From positions 1 through 64,000 of the forward strand of contig CAWHVV010000002.1 in NCBI GenBank assembly GCA_963832945.1: a DNA stretch of 64,000 nt, in the 5' to 3' direction. The notes beneath the pieces are model-generated. The model did no database searches, had not been told where the DNA came from, and saw only the letters and a program-made list of their open reading frames with translations. Each line of letters starts with the position of its first letter. The first letter of the stretch is position 1. This stretch comes from JAFEDN01 sp963832945 (lineage in GTDB: Bacteria > Pseudomonadota > Gammaproteobacteria > Coxiellales > Coxiellaceae). Shown piece by piece: positions 17,666-27,615 of this stretch. The position numbers were made by a program, and so were the translations under genes.

Positions 17666-20611
17666 TTACAAAATCAAACAGCTCATGTATTTAGGAGGAG
17701 GCGCTGTCTCTTCCCAATCCAGTGCCTGGAAATTTGTTGTATTAGAACCCGCCTGGAATAAAGAGGCCTTTGTGTTTGATGCTGTAACTGGTGTACTCCA
17801 TAATGTTTGTGATTTTGTTTCAGCCACAGTTTGATTCTGGGTTTTAATGAGAAGCTTAAGTGAAAGCTTCTCATCTGATCCCAAAAACTGAAAAATATTT
17901 TGGACTAGATAATGGGCATCCCTGCTTTTCATTAATAAACCGATGTAACAGTTTGATTTTGAATCTTCCTGGGGTGCTTTGTAATCTAAAGGGGTCTTTT
18001 GTTTTTCTTCCAGGAAAGATTGCTTTATCAAATCGTCAATATCGTGGGAAAAATAAATTATAGCTTCCAAAATACGACTCACTAATTCGCCCCTTATTTC
18101 TTTATCTGCAATTTCTTGATAATGATAGATTTGTGATTGAAGTGCATTTTTAAATGGAATATTGGTTTCTAATTTATGACCACTGAGTAGATCTAATCCT
18201 TTCTGATATGCCCTTAAAATGTCTTCGACATTTCTTTCAGCACTTTGTAGAATTGATGATAACTCCTTTAAATAGGGTAAAGTCAGTTGTGGGTAATGGT
18301 ACGGAGTGAGAGATTTCCGATGCACTTCTATTATTTTAATTTCCTCTTCAGTAAAATCCTGGTAATACGCAAGAAGATTTTGAATGGAATCATTAAAAAT
18401 TTTCAAATCAATTTGGCCGCGTAAATCACTAAAATTTTGGATAATAAACTCAAAAATAGACAAATGACGTTTCGCTAATTTAATAATTTGCTTATAAAAA
18501 TGAAAATTACCTTTGATAAAATAAAATTTTCCTTTTAGTTTTTCAAAAAATAAGATATCTCCATCTTTATTTAAATTCAACAAAAAATATAAAGATCTCA
18601 CGGATAAATTTTCAGTTTTCAACTGACGATGACACGCATCCATTATTTTATCGTAAAAAACTTTCACATGCTTTTCGATAATTTTTGATATCTTGACTTG
18701 GAGATCCGGTGAATAACAAAAATCAGCCGATCTGGGGGCTTGGTGCGGGATGTCTGAGCGGCCAGGATGATCACCATAAACACAAGCGATCTTGATTTGT
18801 TCGACATTTTTAAGAAAAACAAAATAACGCCCCAGGTCAAATTTTTTCTGTAAATAACTGAGGCACACTTTATCCCATATATCTAATATGTCATTATCAG
18901 AAAGTGGCTTCTCTTCCTTTAAATAGCCATGGAAGGAATATTCAAATAAAGGTAACTTTACTTTTGCTTCCTTTTCATAAGATTTTTGTAAGACAATCGC
19001 TTGTAAGAGAGGGACCAGGGGATGAATGGGGTAGTGATTTCTATATAAAAGTGAATTATGCAGGATGGGATCCTTACTCCAAAGAACACCTACAAATTCA
19101 ACCAAATCGGAAATGACTTCATGATAGTTTAGCCTTTCTCTTCCCAATCCGCCCAATTGTTCCCTTTCTTTTAATCTCTCTAAAGTAGCTTTTTTTTCTT
19201 CTGGATTACTCATAGGAGGTGTGTACTTTCTTTTTTTTTGAAAACCGCTGCCTAAATCTTCTACTTGAGCATCTTTGAATAAGTTAAAATCAATAAAGCT
19301 CAGATAGGCCTGACCAGCAAATAATTCACTATTAGTTGTTTCGTGTAAAAAAATGCAAGAACGATTGGGATTTCCATATTTTGCGTTACCGTTCATTTTT
19401 TTTGTTCTGGTTCGATGGGTAAATCGACGTACGGCTTTCCTGGCGTCTTTATCAGCCAGAGATTCTTGTTGTTTTTCTATGTCATCACTTTTTGTTAAAA
19501 AAGAAGGCAAAGCCACATTGCGCGCCAAAAGCCCTGTTTGAGAATAAGCTTTGCAAATTTTCTCTCCTTCTGAAGTGAGATACATCTTTTCGCTTGGTTG
19601 TAAGCTCAATTCTCCTTGGTATAAGGCAAGTAAATAAGTGTGAGCTTTTTGTAGGTGGGATCCATCTAGAAGTTGGTCATTGGCATAAAGTAATGTGAGA
19701 ACTTTGTAACAATCACGAATATCTATTTCTATCCGATCAGATTGTATTTCATATTTATTTTCTTGTTTAATTTCATTTTTAATAATGCAGGATAATACTT
19801 TCGAATAAGCGTCTTTTGAGTTAAATGATCGATGTAAATCAGGTCGTTTGCGTGAATGATAATCTCCTTGAACAGTCATTATGCTTTTTAATTCATGCAG
19901 GATCCGGCTAAGCATAAACTTCCCCAGAGGGTTGCGATCTGTACCATACAGGTTGTAAGCATCTGAGTAAAGGATTGAAAACCTATGCACCCGAGCAATA
20001 TCAAAACAATCGCATTCATGGACGATCATAGGCAAAAATGGTTTATGTGGGAAGGACGAAGTTTCAGCATCCCATTCGACGAGTCCATTTTCTCTTTTTT
20101 TTAGTTTGTGATAGAGCTTTGAATAATTCCAATCTTTGTTAGCAATTGCTTCAGCGAACAAGGCGGCTTTTTTAGGTTCATAATTCAAAACACAAGTTAA
20201 ATAGTAATAAAGCAGGAGAGCACTGTCTAAATCCCAAACATCTTCACCATCACCCTCGCGACCAATATCATGACAAAATAAGGTAATTTGAAGTGGATTG
20301 ATCCATTCTGATGGAAACATCATTGCAGGGCGGTACCCGAGCATTCTAAAAAAATTAATAAATACAGTCGCCAGGAAAGAGACTCTATTGGCATGCAAAC
20401 TCCCGTGAGTATACAAATCCTTTCGCATCATATTCTGGTAAAGCCAATTTGCATGAAGCTCAAATTTGCTCTCTATAGTTAACTCGATCTTATTACCGGG
20501 TAAAAAGAGCTGGCTATTAATTTTTTTCCGATCCAAAAATTGAATAAGTTGGGAAATATAAAGATTATTGGTTTCAGGCTTTTTTTCAATAGATCTGATG
20601 TTTTGTTGCAT
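17666..20611 (-). CDS. Large HD-domain protein, intact paralogue of 8507-11284 (effector-like)
   Basis: 981 aa. The start is taken at ATG (MQQNIRSIEKK) with AAAAGAG upstream; an upstream TTG would add 10 codons. Residues 68-76 (THGSLHANR) and 113-127 (CHDIGREGDGEDVWD) form a likely HD-type metal site, followed by AEAIANKDW. From memory, the 'HGxxHxxR' plus 'HD/R...D' layout recalls the phosphodiesterase domain of Legionella SidE-family effectors; this is a hypothesis. The middle (about 400-450) is basic, and the C-terminal half is helical with no recognised domain. No signal peptide. AT-rich, and convergent with apaH. Confidence 0.75.
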   Translation of the reverse strand: MQQNIRSIEKKPETNNLYISQLIQFLDRKKINSQLFLPGNKIELTIESKFELHANWLYQNMMRKDLYTHGSLHANRVSFLATVFINFFRMLGYRPAMMFPSEWINPLQITLFCHDIGREGDGEDVWDLDSALLLYYYLTCVLNYEPKKAALFAEAIANKDWNYSKLYHKLKKRENGLVEWDAETSSFPHKPFLPMIVHECDCFDIARVHRFSILYSDAYNLYGTDRNPLGKFMLSRILHELKSIMTVQGDYHSRKRPDLHRSFNSKDAYSKVLSCIIKNEIKQENKYEIQSDRIEIDIRDCYKVLTLLYANDQLLDGSHLQKAHTYLLALYQGELSLQPSEKMYLTSEGEKICKAYSQTGLLARNVALPSFLTKSDDIEKQQESLADKDARKAVRRFTHRTRTKKMNGNAKYGNPNRSCIFLHETTNSELFAGQAYLSFIDFNLFKDAQVEDLGSGFQKKRKYTPPMSNPEEKKATLERLKEREQLGGLGRERLNYHEVISDLVEFVGVLWSKDPILHNSLLYRNHYPIHPLVPLLQAIVLQKSYEKEAKVKLPLFEYSFHGYLKEEKPLSDNDILDIWDKVCLSYLQKKFDLGRYFVFLKNVEQIKIACVYGDHPGRSDIPHQAPRSADFCYSPDLQVKISKIIEKHVKVFYDKIMDACHRQLKTENLSVRSLYFLLNLNKDGDILFFEKLKGKFYFIKGNFHFYKQIIKLAKRHLSIFEFIIQNFSDLRGQIDLKIFNDSIQNLLAYYQDFTEEEIKIIEVHRKSLTPYHYPQLTLPYLKELSSILQSAERNVEDILRAYQKGLDLLSGHKLETNIPFKNALQSQIYHYQEIADKEIRGELVSRILEAIIYFSHDIDDLIKQSFLEEKQKTPLDYKAPQEDSKSNCYIGLLMKSRDAHYLVQNIFQFLGSDEKLSLKLLIKTQNQTVAETKSQTLWSTPVTASNTKASLFQAGSNTTNFQALDWEETAPPPKYMSCLIL

Positions 20612-20717
20612 AGGTTTGTACTCTTTTAGGTTTTTAACCAAGTAATAAATACATGTTTCGGGTACATATTTTTAATTTTGGGTATCTTATACATTTTTTA
20701 GGTAAAAATCAAGCTTC

Positions 20718-20886
20718 CAGCGGCTCCCGCTGGGTACAGCGGTAGCCGCTTCCTATTTTGATCCTGCGCTCGGCAGAGCCGATGCTCGGAATGAAGGGGG
20801 AGCGCTGCGCGCTGCTCCCCCTTGCGATCCCCCATCGCGCAGAGAATTTTCTGCGAAAATTATTTTTCTTTATGAAAAATTAATCC
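20718..20886. repeat. Palindromic interspersed repeat, copy B
   Basis: Begins CAGCGGCTCCCGCTGGG, followed by GTACAGCGG, the hairpin core GCTCGGCAGAGCCGATGCTCGG, AGGGGGAGCGCTGCGCGCTGCTCCCCCTT and CATCGCGCAGAGAATTTTCTGC. It matches the copy at 55166 almost base for base until GAAAAATTAATC, where similarity stops, so the right terminus is missing. It lies between the HD-domain gene and the broken wHTH gene. Confidence 0.85.
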
Positions 20887-20896
20887 TAATAGAAAT

Positions 20897-21254
20897 TCAT
20901 AATTTGTCTCTAATCGCCAGCCATTCTTGCAATTGTTGGGATGTTATTCCCAGGCCGGCGATGCGCTGCAAACTAATTTCCTGCAAGTCTTCAGTCACGG
21001 TGGCGCGAAAACGCTGCCGATGAACTTCGGAAATTTCAGTGATCTGCGCTTGCAAATAATTATCCAGGCTTGTTGATATTAATTGGTTGATGATGATATG
21101 TCGAATAATCCGGAACCATTTCATTGAGCCAACGTCTGAGCGTTCGTTCGGCAAAAACCGGTCCAAGGGATTCCTGCAAATCGCTCAATGAAGCGGGGGC
21201 ATTTTTTTTTTGTAAAGCCATTAATACGGCCATTTTTCTTTCTTTTTTGGTCAT
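20897..21254 (-). pseudogene. Small winged-helix DNA-binding protein, frameshifted
   Basis: Starts MTKKERKMAVLMALQKK and continues SLSDLQESLGPVFAERTLRRWLNEMV, the wHTH typical of small regulators preceding Fic/cell-division-type proteins. The frame is lost near 21110. Coding signal continues in another frame to the end (SLDNYLQAQITEISEVHRQRF, EISLQRIAGLGITSQQLQEW). A run of T (21201-21211) lies within the gene. The true product would be about 118 aa. It is preceded by three evenly spaced TACGGCCA repeats that look like its own operator. Confidence 0.6.
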
Positions 21255-21289
21255 AAATATCCCCCAGTAAATCAACAGGTTACAAAATT

Positions 21290-21338
21290 TACGGCCAAAT
21301 GTCAATTAAATACGGCCATTTTTTAAAAATTACGGCCA
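21290..21338 (-). promoter_or_regulatory. Three iterated TACGGCCA operator-like repeats
   Basis: TACGGCCA occurs at 21290-21297, 21311-21318 and 21331-21338, spaced 21 and 20 bp, i.e. two helical turns, directly upstream of the wHTH gene. A fourth copy at 21225-21232 lies inside its coding region. Same-face spacing suggests cooperative binding, probably by the wHTH protein itself (inference). Confidence 0.6.
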
Positions 21339-21375
21339 TACTCAATGGGGATTGAAGTGGAGAGAGAGCGGAGCG

Positions 21376-21867
21376 TCATCCACTCCTGTCCCGATCCAGT
21401 TGCACACAGCGAAAGTTAAAACGATTATTGTCGTCGGTGGCATGAAAAAAACTATGGGTTTCTCGCCATTCCCGAGGATCCCAGTCAGGGAAATAAGTGT
21501 CGCCGGGCACATCGCAGTCAATAAAAGTAAGATATAACCGTTGGGCAAAGGGCAAGACCTCTTTAAAGAGAGCCGCGCCGCCTATCACCATCAGTTCTTC
21601 ATCTGGCCGAACTGCGGCCAATGCCGCTTCCAGGCTATTATATATTTCGCAGCCTGGTAGCCGGAGACCCGTTTGTTGAGTCAGCACTAAATTGCGCCGG
21701 TTCGGTAAGGGGCGGCCAATACTCTGGAAAGTGCGGCGTCCCATCAGTACCGTTTTGCCAAGGGTAATTTTTTTAAAGTGCGCTAATTCTGCGGGCAGAT
21801 GCCACGGCATTTGGCCTTTATGCCCAATGATATTACGATTAGCCATGGCGGCGATTAAAGAAATCAT
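21376..21867 (-). CDS. folA: Dihydrofolate reductase
   Basis: 163 aa. Reduces dihydrofolate to tetrahydrofolate with NADPH. MISLIAAMANRNIIG, the MPWHLPAELAHFK loop (W and acidic E replacing the usual D), TVLMGRRTFQSIGRPLP, VIGGAALFKEVLP and YFPDW are diagnostic. The ATG at 21867 is preferred over the TTG just upstream. The palindromic repeat copy C starts six bases upstream of the start codon, so the promoter and leader of folA must lie in or beyond the repeat. Confidence 0.96.
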   Translation of the reverse strand: MISLIAAMANRNIIGHKGQMPWHLPAELAHFKKITLGKTVLMGRRTFQSIGRPLPNRRNLVLTQQTGLRLPGCEIYNSLEAALAAVRPDEELMVIGGAALFKEVLPFAQRLYLTFIDCDVPGDTYFPDWDPREWRETHSFFHATDDNNRFNFRCVQLDRDRSG

Positions 21868-21872
21868 CAAGT

Positions 21873-22077
21873 CAGCAATTCCCGGTGAATTTTAATTATT
21901 TGATTTAATAAAATAAATCACCCTTATAAAAAATAATTTTCGTAGAAAATTATCCCCGCGATGGGGGATCGCAAGGGGGGAGAATCGCGATTCTCCCCCT
22001 TCATTCCGAGCATCGGCTCCGCCGAGCGCAGGATAAAAACAGGAAGCAATTTTCGCTGTACTCAGCGGGAATTGCTG
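21873..22077. repeat. Palindromic interspersed repeat, copy C (full length)
   Basis: 205 bp, bounded by CAGCAATTCCCGGTG (21873-21887) and CAGCGGGAATTGCTG (22063-22077), which are inverted repeats of each other with one mismatch. The core carries AATTTTCGTAGAAAATT, GCGATGGGGGATCGC, a GGGGGGAGAATCGCGATTCTCCCCC stem and GGCTCCGCCGAGC. Orientation is opposite to copies A, B and F. It fills the space between the divergent folA and cytochrome c genes. Confidence 0.88.
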
Positions 22078-22163
22078 TCATGAAAATCTGCCTGGTTGCC
22101 GAAATAGTTTGAACATCTTATTATAGACGTTTCGTCAAGGCAAAGATTAACCGGAAACCGACT

Positions 22164-23714
22164 ATGAAAAATATGCTGCAGCGGCTGTCCACGATAATTG
22201 CGTTTATTCTCGCAGGCACGTTTGCGGGCGTCACTCCGGCAATTGCCGCCGATTCCGAATCAACTGCTCCTGGTGTGGAGCAGTATGCAGAATATCCAAA
22301 AATTAATTACGGCGCCGGGGCGCAAGCGGACCAACTCAAGCGCGGTGAATATTTGGTGAAAATGGGCGATTGTATTGCCTGTCATACCGCGTCGGGAGGC
22401 AAAGCCTTCGCCGGCGGATTAGCCTTTGATACTCCTTTCGGCACTATTTATAGCCCTAACATCACTCCGGACAAAGAAAATGGTATTGGCAAATGGACCA
22501 ATGCCCAGTTTTATAAAGCTGTTCGCGAAGGTATTGCTCCGGATGGCCAGTATTTTTATCCGGCGTTTCCTTTTCCCTATTACAATAAACTCACCGATCA
22601 GGATTTACAGGATATCCGCGCCTATTTAAATGCCATTCCTCGCCGTGGCAAAACCCAACGCGGATAATCATATGATGTTTCCGTTTAATTGGCGGTTTTT
22701 CCAGCTGGGCTGGCGGTTGATGTTTTTTGAATTTCAGAAAACCGGCCCTTATAAACTCGATCCTGCGCACGACGCTGCCTGGAATCGCGGCGCTTATTTA
22801 GTGTTGAGTTTGGGCCATTGCGATATGTGCCACACGCCTATGTATTATATGCTATCGAAAAAATTGGTATTGGGCGCGCCGATTAAAAAATATCATTTGG
22901 CCGGAGGATTTGTGAATGGATTTTATGCGCCCAATATCTACCGGCAGCCGAATGCAGGACGTTTCCGTTAATCAATTGGCAGACGTGTTTTTAAACGATA
23001 AGTTACTCGAAGGCGGCGCAGTGCAGGGACCCATGAGAGAAGCCAATCATGACAGTTTTCAATATTTAACACCGGAGGATATCACCGCCATACACAGTTA
23101 TTTAGTGACCGTGAAAAGTAAAACACCCCCCAAACCCAAAACGGGTTCGGGAATGGCAGCCGGGCAAACAGATCTACGAGCAGTATCTGTGCAGGCTTGT
23201 CACGCCACCGGGGTGGGCGGCGCGCCAAAGTTCGGTGACGGCGCCGCGTGGGCGCCTCTGGTGAAACAGGGGATGGATACTCTTTATCAGAATGCCATTC
23301 ATGGTATTGGCGCAATGCCTCCCAAAGGCACCTGTCCCACCTGTTCCGATGACGATATTAAAAATACCGTTCAATATATGGTCACTCAAAGCACCGGTGC
23401 TCACGCTGCTGTTGCGCCGCCACCACAACCGCCGAAGCAGTTGACCCTGGCGGATGGCAAGCAGATTTATGAGCAATATTGTCAGGCCTGTCATAACGGC
23501 GCTTACCGGGCGCGCCGAAAACTGGGTGATAAAACCGCATGGCAGCCTTGCATCGCCAAAGGTATGGATGTGCTGATTTTAAATACCATAAAAGGTATTG
23601 GGAATATGCCTGCGAATAGGCAGTTGCGCAAAATGTAACACTGCGCAAATTAAGGCCGCAGTGAAATACATGGTGAACGAGAGTAAAACCGAAGGCGATT
23701 ACATGTTATGGTAG
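22164..23714 (+). pseudogene. Multiheme cytochrome c of the oxidase operon, frameshifted
   Basis: An exported cytochrome c with a signal peptide (cleavage near TPAIAA) and heme sites CIACH, CDMCH, a damaged CQACHATG and CQACH. The first two belong to diheme domains like those of sugar/alcohol dehydrogenase cytochrome subunits; the last two are small cbb3/c5-like domains. Frames change near 22645, 22935, 23165-23200 and 23620, and the last frame ends with YMVNESKTEG and TAG at 23714. As first gene of the cox operon it would have passed electrons to CoxB. Confidence 0.85.
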
Positions 23715-23726
23715 AGGATCTTGAAT

Positions 23727-24880
23727 ATGAAGAATCTGTTATTAAAAACAGTATTATTTATCACGATGTCAGTGCGGATATTTCATGCCGGCATTGGCGG
23801 AGGATCTAGCCTAAATTTAATATGACATCCGGTGTTACCCCGATCAGTCATGAAATTTATACCTTGCACATGTTGATTTTTTACGTGTGCGTCGTGATTG
23901 GCGTTATCGTTTTCAGTGTCATTGATTTATTCGTTAATTGAACATCGCAAATCTAAAGGTGTCAGACCCGCGGATTTTCATTCCAGTTTAAGCATTGAAT
24001 TACTGTGGGCGATTATTCCTTTTATTATTTTAGTGTTGATGGCGATTCCCGCGACCAACGTCCTGATTCAGATGGATGATACCTCCAAATCCGAAGTCAA
24101 CTATCAAAGTCACCGGTTACCAATGGAAATGGCAGTATGAATATTTAGATTATGGCATTAAATTTTTCAGCAATTTATCCACGCCACAGGAGCAGATAGA
24201 AGGCAAAGCGCCGAAAGAACCGATGGTATTTACTGGAAGTCGATCATCCCTTGGTGGTGCCGATTCATAAAAAAATTCGTTTTTTGGTGACATCCAATGA
24301 TGTGATTCATTCTTGGTGGGTGCCGGCTTTGGGTATTAAACGCGACGCCATTCCAGGATTTATTTACGAAGCTTGGGCGACCATTGATACCCCCGGAATT
24401 TACCGCGGTCAATGTGCAGAATTATGCGGAGTCAATCATGGTTTTATGCCCATTGTCGTTGAAGCCAAAACCCAGGAGGATTTTGATCAATGGGTCGCCG
24501 CCAACGCCCCAGTAATCAACCCGCCGCACCGGCAGCAGCCGATGACTCAAGAAGCGCTGATGAGCGAAGGCCAGCAATTGTATAACACCACCTGCAGCGT
24601 TTGTCACAAACCCGATGGCAGCGGCATGCCCCCGGCGTTTCCGGCTTTACGCGGCAGTAAAATCGCAACAGGACCGGTGGCCGGTCACATTGATATTGTG
24701 TTCCATGGCAAACCGGGCACCGCCATGCAGGCGTTTGGACCGCAACTGAATGATGAGCAAATTGCCGCCATTATTACTTACGAACGCAATAGTTGGGGCA
24801 ATGGCGATAAAACGAAATATGGTAACCAGGCCGGCGGCCTTGTTCAGCCTGCCGATATTGCCAAGGCGCGCAATCAATAG
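23727..24880 (+). pseudogene. coxB: Cytochrome c oxidase subunit II with fused cytochrome c domain (caa3 type), frameshifted
   Basis: The N-terminal two-helix membrane hairpin (SISIELLWAIIPFIILVLMA region), the quinol/Trp segment KVTGYQWKWQYEYL and the complete CuA site CAELCGVNHGFM are recognisable. A C-terminal cytochrome c domain with CSVCH is fused, as in caa3 oxidases. The frame is broken near 23800, 23925, 24105 and 24228; the last 209 codons, including CuA and heme c, are intact. Some indels are single bases at TT or TTT runs. Confidence 0.9.
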
Positions 24881-24895
24881 AGAGATAGAATATTT

Positions 24896-26501
24896 ATGAC
24901 CACTCATACTGCACATCATTATGGTTATCCGCATCCAGCGACTTTAGGGGCCTGGGTCAAGCGTTGGGTATTTACCACCAATCACAAAGATATCGGCACA
25001 TTATATTTACTGACTTCTTTAGTTATGTTTTTTGTTGGCGGCGCCATGGCGATGTTGATTCGCATGCAATTATTTCATCCGGGCAGCCGTTTGCTCGATC
25101 CTGATTTTTATAATCAAATGGTGACCATGCATGGTTTAATCATGATTTTTGGCGTGGTCATGCCGGCATTTGTGGGATTGGCGAACTGGCAATTGCCGTT
25201 GATGATCGGCGCGCCGGATATGGCCTTGCCGCGCTTAAATAACTGGAGTTTTTGGATGTTGCCGTTTGCGTTTATTATTTTATTCAGTACTTTATTTATG
25301 CATGCCCGGGTCCGAATTTTGGCTGGACTTTTTACGCGCCGTTGTCGACAACTTATGGTCCGCCCAGCACCGATTACATGATTTTCGCTATTCACATGAT
25401 GGGATTATCTTCCATTCTGGGCTCGATTAATATCATTGCCACGATACTCAATATGCGCACCAAGGCATGAAATTAATCGAAATGCCCATTTTTTGCTGGG
25501 GTTGGTTTATTACCGCATTTTTATTATTGGGTATCATGCCGGTATTAGCCGGAACAGTGACGATGATGTTGACCGACCGTCATTTCGGCACCAGTTTTTT
25601 TAATGCGGCAGGCGGCGGCGATCCCTTGTTATTTCAGCATTTATTTTGGTTTTTTGGTCATCCTGAAGTTTATGTATTAATTTTGCCGGCATTTGGAGTG
25701 ATTTCAGAAATTATCCCGACGTTTAGCACGTAAACGATTATTTGGGCGCACAGTGATGATTTATGCGATCGGTATCATTGCTGTTTTGTCCTATATTGTG
25801 TGGGTGCATCACATGTTTACCACGGGAGTGCCGTTGGCTGCGGAATTATTTTTTATGTATTCCACCATGTTAATTGCGGTGCCCACTGGCGTTAAAATAT
25901 TTAACTGGGTCGCCACTATGTACCGTGGCGCAATGACATTTGAAACGCCGATGTTATTTGCGATAGGATTTTTATTTTTCTTTACCATCGGTGGTTTTTC
26001 AGGATTGATGTTGGCGATTGTGCCGGCTGATTTTCAGTACCAGGATACTTATTTTGTGGTGGCGCATTTTCATTATGTGCTCATTGCCGGGTTCTATTTT
26101 CGCATTAATGGCCGGCGTTTATTTTTGGATACCGAAATGGACCGGAGTCATGTATAACGAGCGGGTCGGCAAATGGCATTTTTGGTTGTCGATGATTTCA
26201 TTTAATATTACATTTTTCCCCATGCACTTTTTAGGATTGGCCGGGATGCCGCGACGTATTCCGGATTACGCATTGCAATTTACTGATTTTAATGTTGATT
26301 GCCAGTATTGGCGCGTTTATTTTTGGCGTAGTCGCAATTATTATTTTTATATAACATTATTTACTGTATTCGCGGTAAAGGTCACGAGCGTCTGATCGCG
26401 TTTGGGAAGGCTCGCGAGGTTTGGAATGGCTGGTTCCTTCGCCGGCTCCTTATCACACTTATACCCATTCTTCGCATTTTTCTGAAGGAGAATCCCATTG
26501 A
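24896..26501 (+). pseudogene. coxA: Cytochrome c oxidase subunit I, frameshifted
   Basis: The heme-copper catalytic subunit. Recognisable pieces are TTNHKDIGTLYL, MVTMHGLIMIF (heme a ligand His), FFGHPEVYVLILP (CuB His-Tyr), VWVHHMFTTG (CuB His pair) and TYFVVAHFHYVL (heme ligands). The frame is lost near 25310, 25465, 25730, 26090 and 26292. At 25465 an RTKAPGMK-type sequence has apparently lost seven bases, and near 26292 two bases are missing. These are unlikely homopolymer read errors. The stop at 26501 overlaps the TTG start of ctaG. Confidence 0.92.
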
Positions 26502-27039
26502 GTGACGTTAAGCCGAAGCATCGGATAAAGCGTATTACTGTTATTTTATGCGTTGCCGCGGTCGCCATGTTTGGTTTTGCTTATTTATTGGTGCCTTTTT
26601 ATAACGCGTTATGTAAACAACTGGGCATTAACGGCAAACCCAATTTAGCGCCCGTGGCACAATCCCGTGACCAGGATGCGACGCGGCTGCTGACCATGCA
26701 ATTTGTCACCTCGATGAATGCCAATTTGCCCGATTTTGAATTTTATTCCAAAACCATGAACTGCAGTTCCATCCCGGCGATAATGAAACCGTTTTATTCT
26801 TCGTGAAAAACAACACCGGCCATGCTGTGACCGTGCAGGCGATTCCCAGCGTCACTCCGGGTTTGGCCGCTCAATACGTGAAAAAAACCGAATGCTTCTG
26901 CTTTACCCAGCAAACCTTGGGCGCGCACGAAGCCAAAATAATGCCGCTGTTGTTTCACATCGACAAATCCATACCCGCCGATCTCCATACCCTAACCTTA
27001 TCTTATACTTTGTTTTCGGCCAGAAAAAAGGCTTTATGA
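26498..27039 (+). pseudogene. ctaG: Cytochrome c oxidase assembly protein CtaG/Cox11, one frameshift
   Basis: Copper chaperone that delivers CuB to subunit I. It has one N-terminal membrane helix (ITVILCVAAVAMFGFAYLL), YNALCKQLGINGK and, in a second frame, KKTECFCFTQQTL, the CxCF copper motif. A single-base indel near 26757 separates them. It starts TTG overlapping coxA and ends ATGA-overlapped with the next gene, so translation was coupled. Confidence 0.9.
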
Positions 27040-27614
27040 AAAAATCTATTTTCGTGTCACTTTCTGTATTCCTGGCCGCTACAATGATATTGGTTTTACT
27101 TAAATTTAAATCTCATCCAAAACATTTTCCCTATCTGCTTTCTGATAACTACATAAGAGTTAATGATTATCCAGAATTGTTGGCGCAGGCTAAATCGCTA
27201 CCGGCATTTGGCGTTATCATGAAAAGCTCAAAAAATCATTTTGGAAGATTGAAAGTAAATAGTGATTATGTTGATAAATTATATCCTGTTTTGCTAAATT
27301 CCCTGCGAGAGGATGAGAAAACATGTTTAAAGCGTGGTACGGACTCCCCCCATATCACTTTGAGAGGTCATCTGTCTCAGCCCCGGTCTGATGTGTTGGA
27401 TGGTGAGCGCTTTGATTTTAAAATAAATGGTATATTCCGAGAAAAAGTAATCAAAGTATATCCCTTATTTAAAGTAGAGGAGACCTGGTATGAAGCCGCT
27501 GTTGAATCTCCCCAATTGCTGTCATCATTTTATAAAATTTCCCATCCGGAACTACTTCACATCAGTATCGGTGTTTCCAGAAAAATTATTTCCAATTCGA
27601 AGTGCTTTGAGTAA
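27036..27614 (+). CDS. Membrane-anchored 2H phosphoesterase-like protein
   Basis: 192 aa. An N-terminal hydrophobic anchor or signal (SIFVSLSVFLAATMILVLL, residues 4-22). Two HxT/S motifs, PHITLRG (H106/T108) and LLHISIGV (H175/S177), about 70 residues apart, are the signature of the 2H phosphoesterase superfamily (2'-5' RNA ligase, cyclic phosphodiesterase). The substrate is unknown. The start is the ATG overlapping the ctaG stop. It is not a known cox operon member and is AT-richer than its neighbours, so probably acquired. Confidence 0.6.
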   Translation: MKKSIFVSLSVFLAATMILVLLKFKSHPKHFPYLLSDNYIRVNDYPELLAQAKSLPAFGVIMKSSKNHFGRLKVNSDYVDKLYPVLLNSLREDEKTCLKRGTDSPHITLRGHLSQPRSDVLDGERFDFKINGIFREKVIKVYPLFKVEETWYEAAVESPQLLSSFYKISHPELLHISIGVSRKIISNSKCFE

Positions 27615-27615
27615 A

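Noticed and set aside
26892..27035. Longer 5' extension of the 2H protein frame
   Set aside because: It lies within the ctaG coding end; the ATG at 27036 directly precedes the signal/anchor sequence and shows ATGA coupling.
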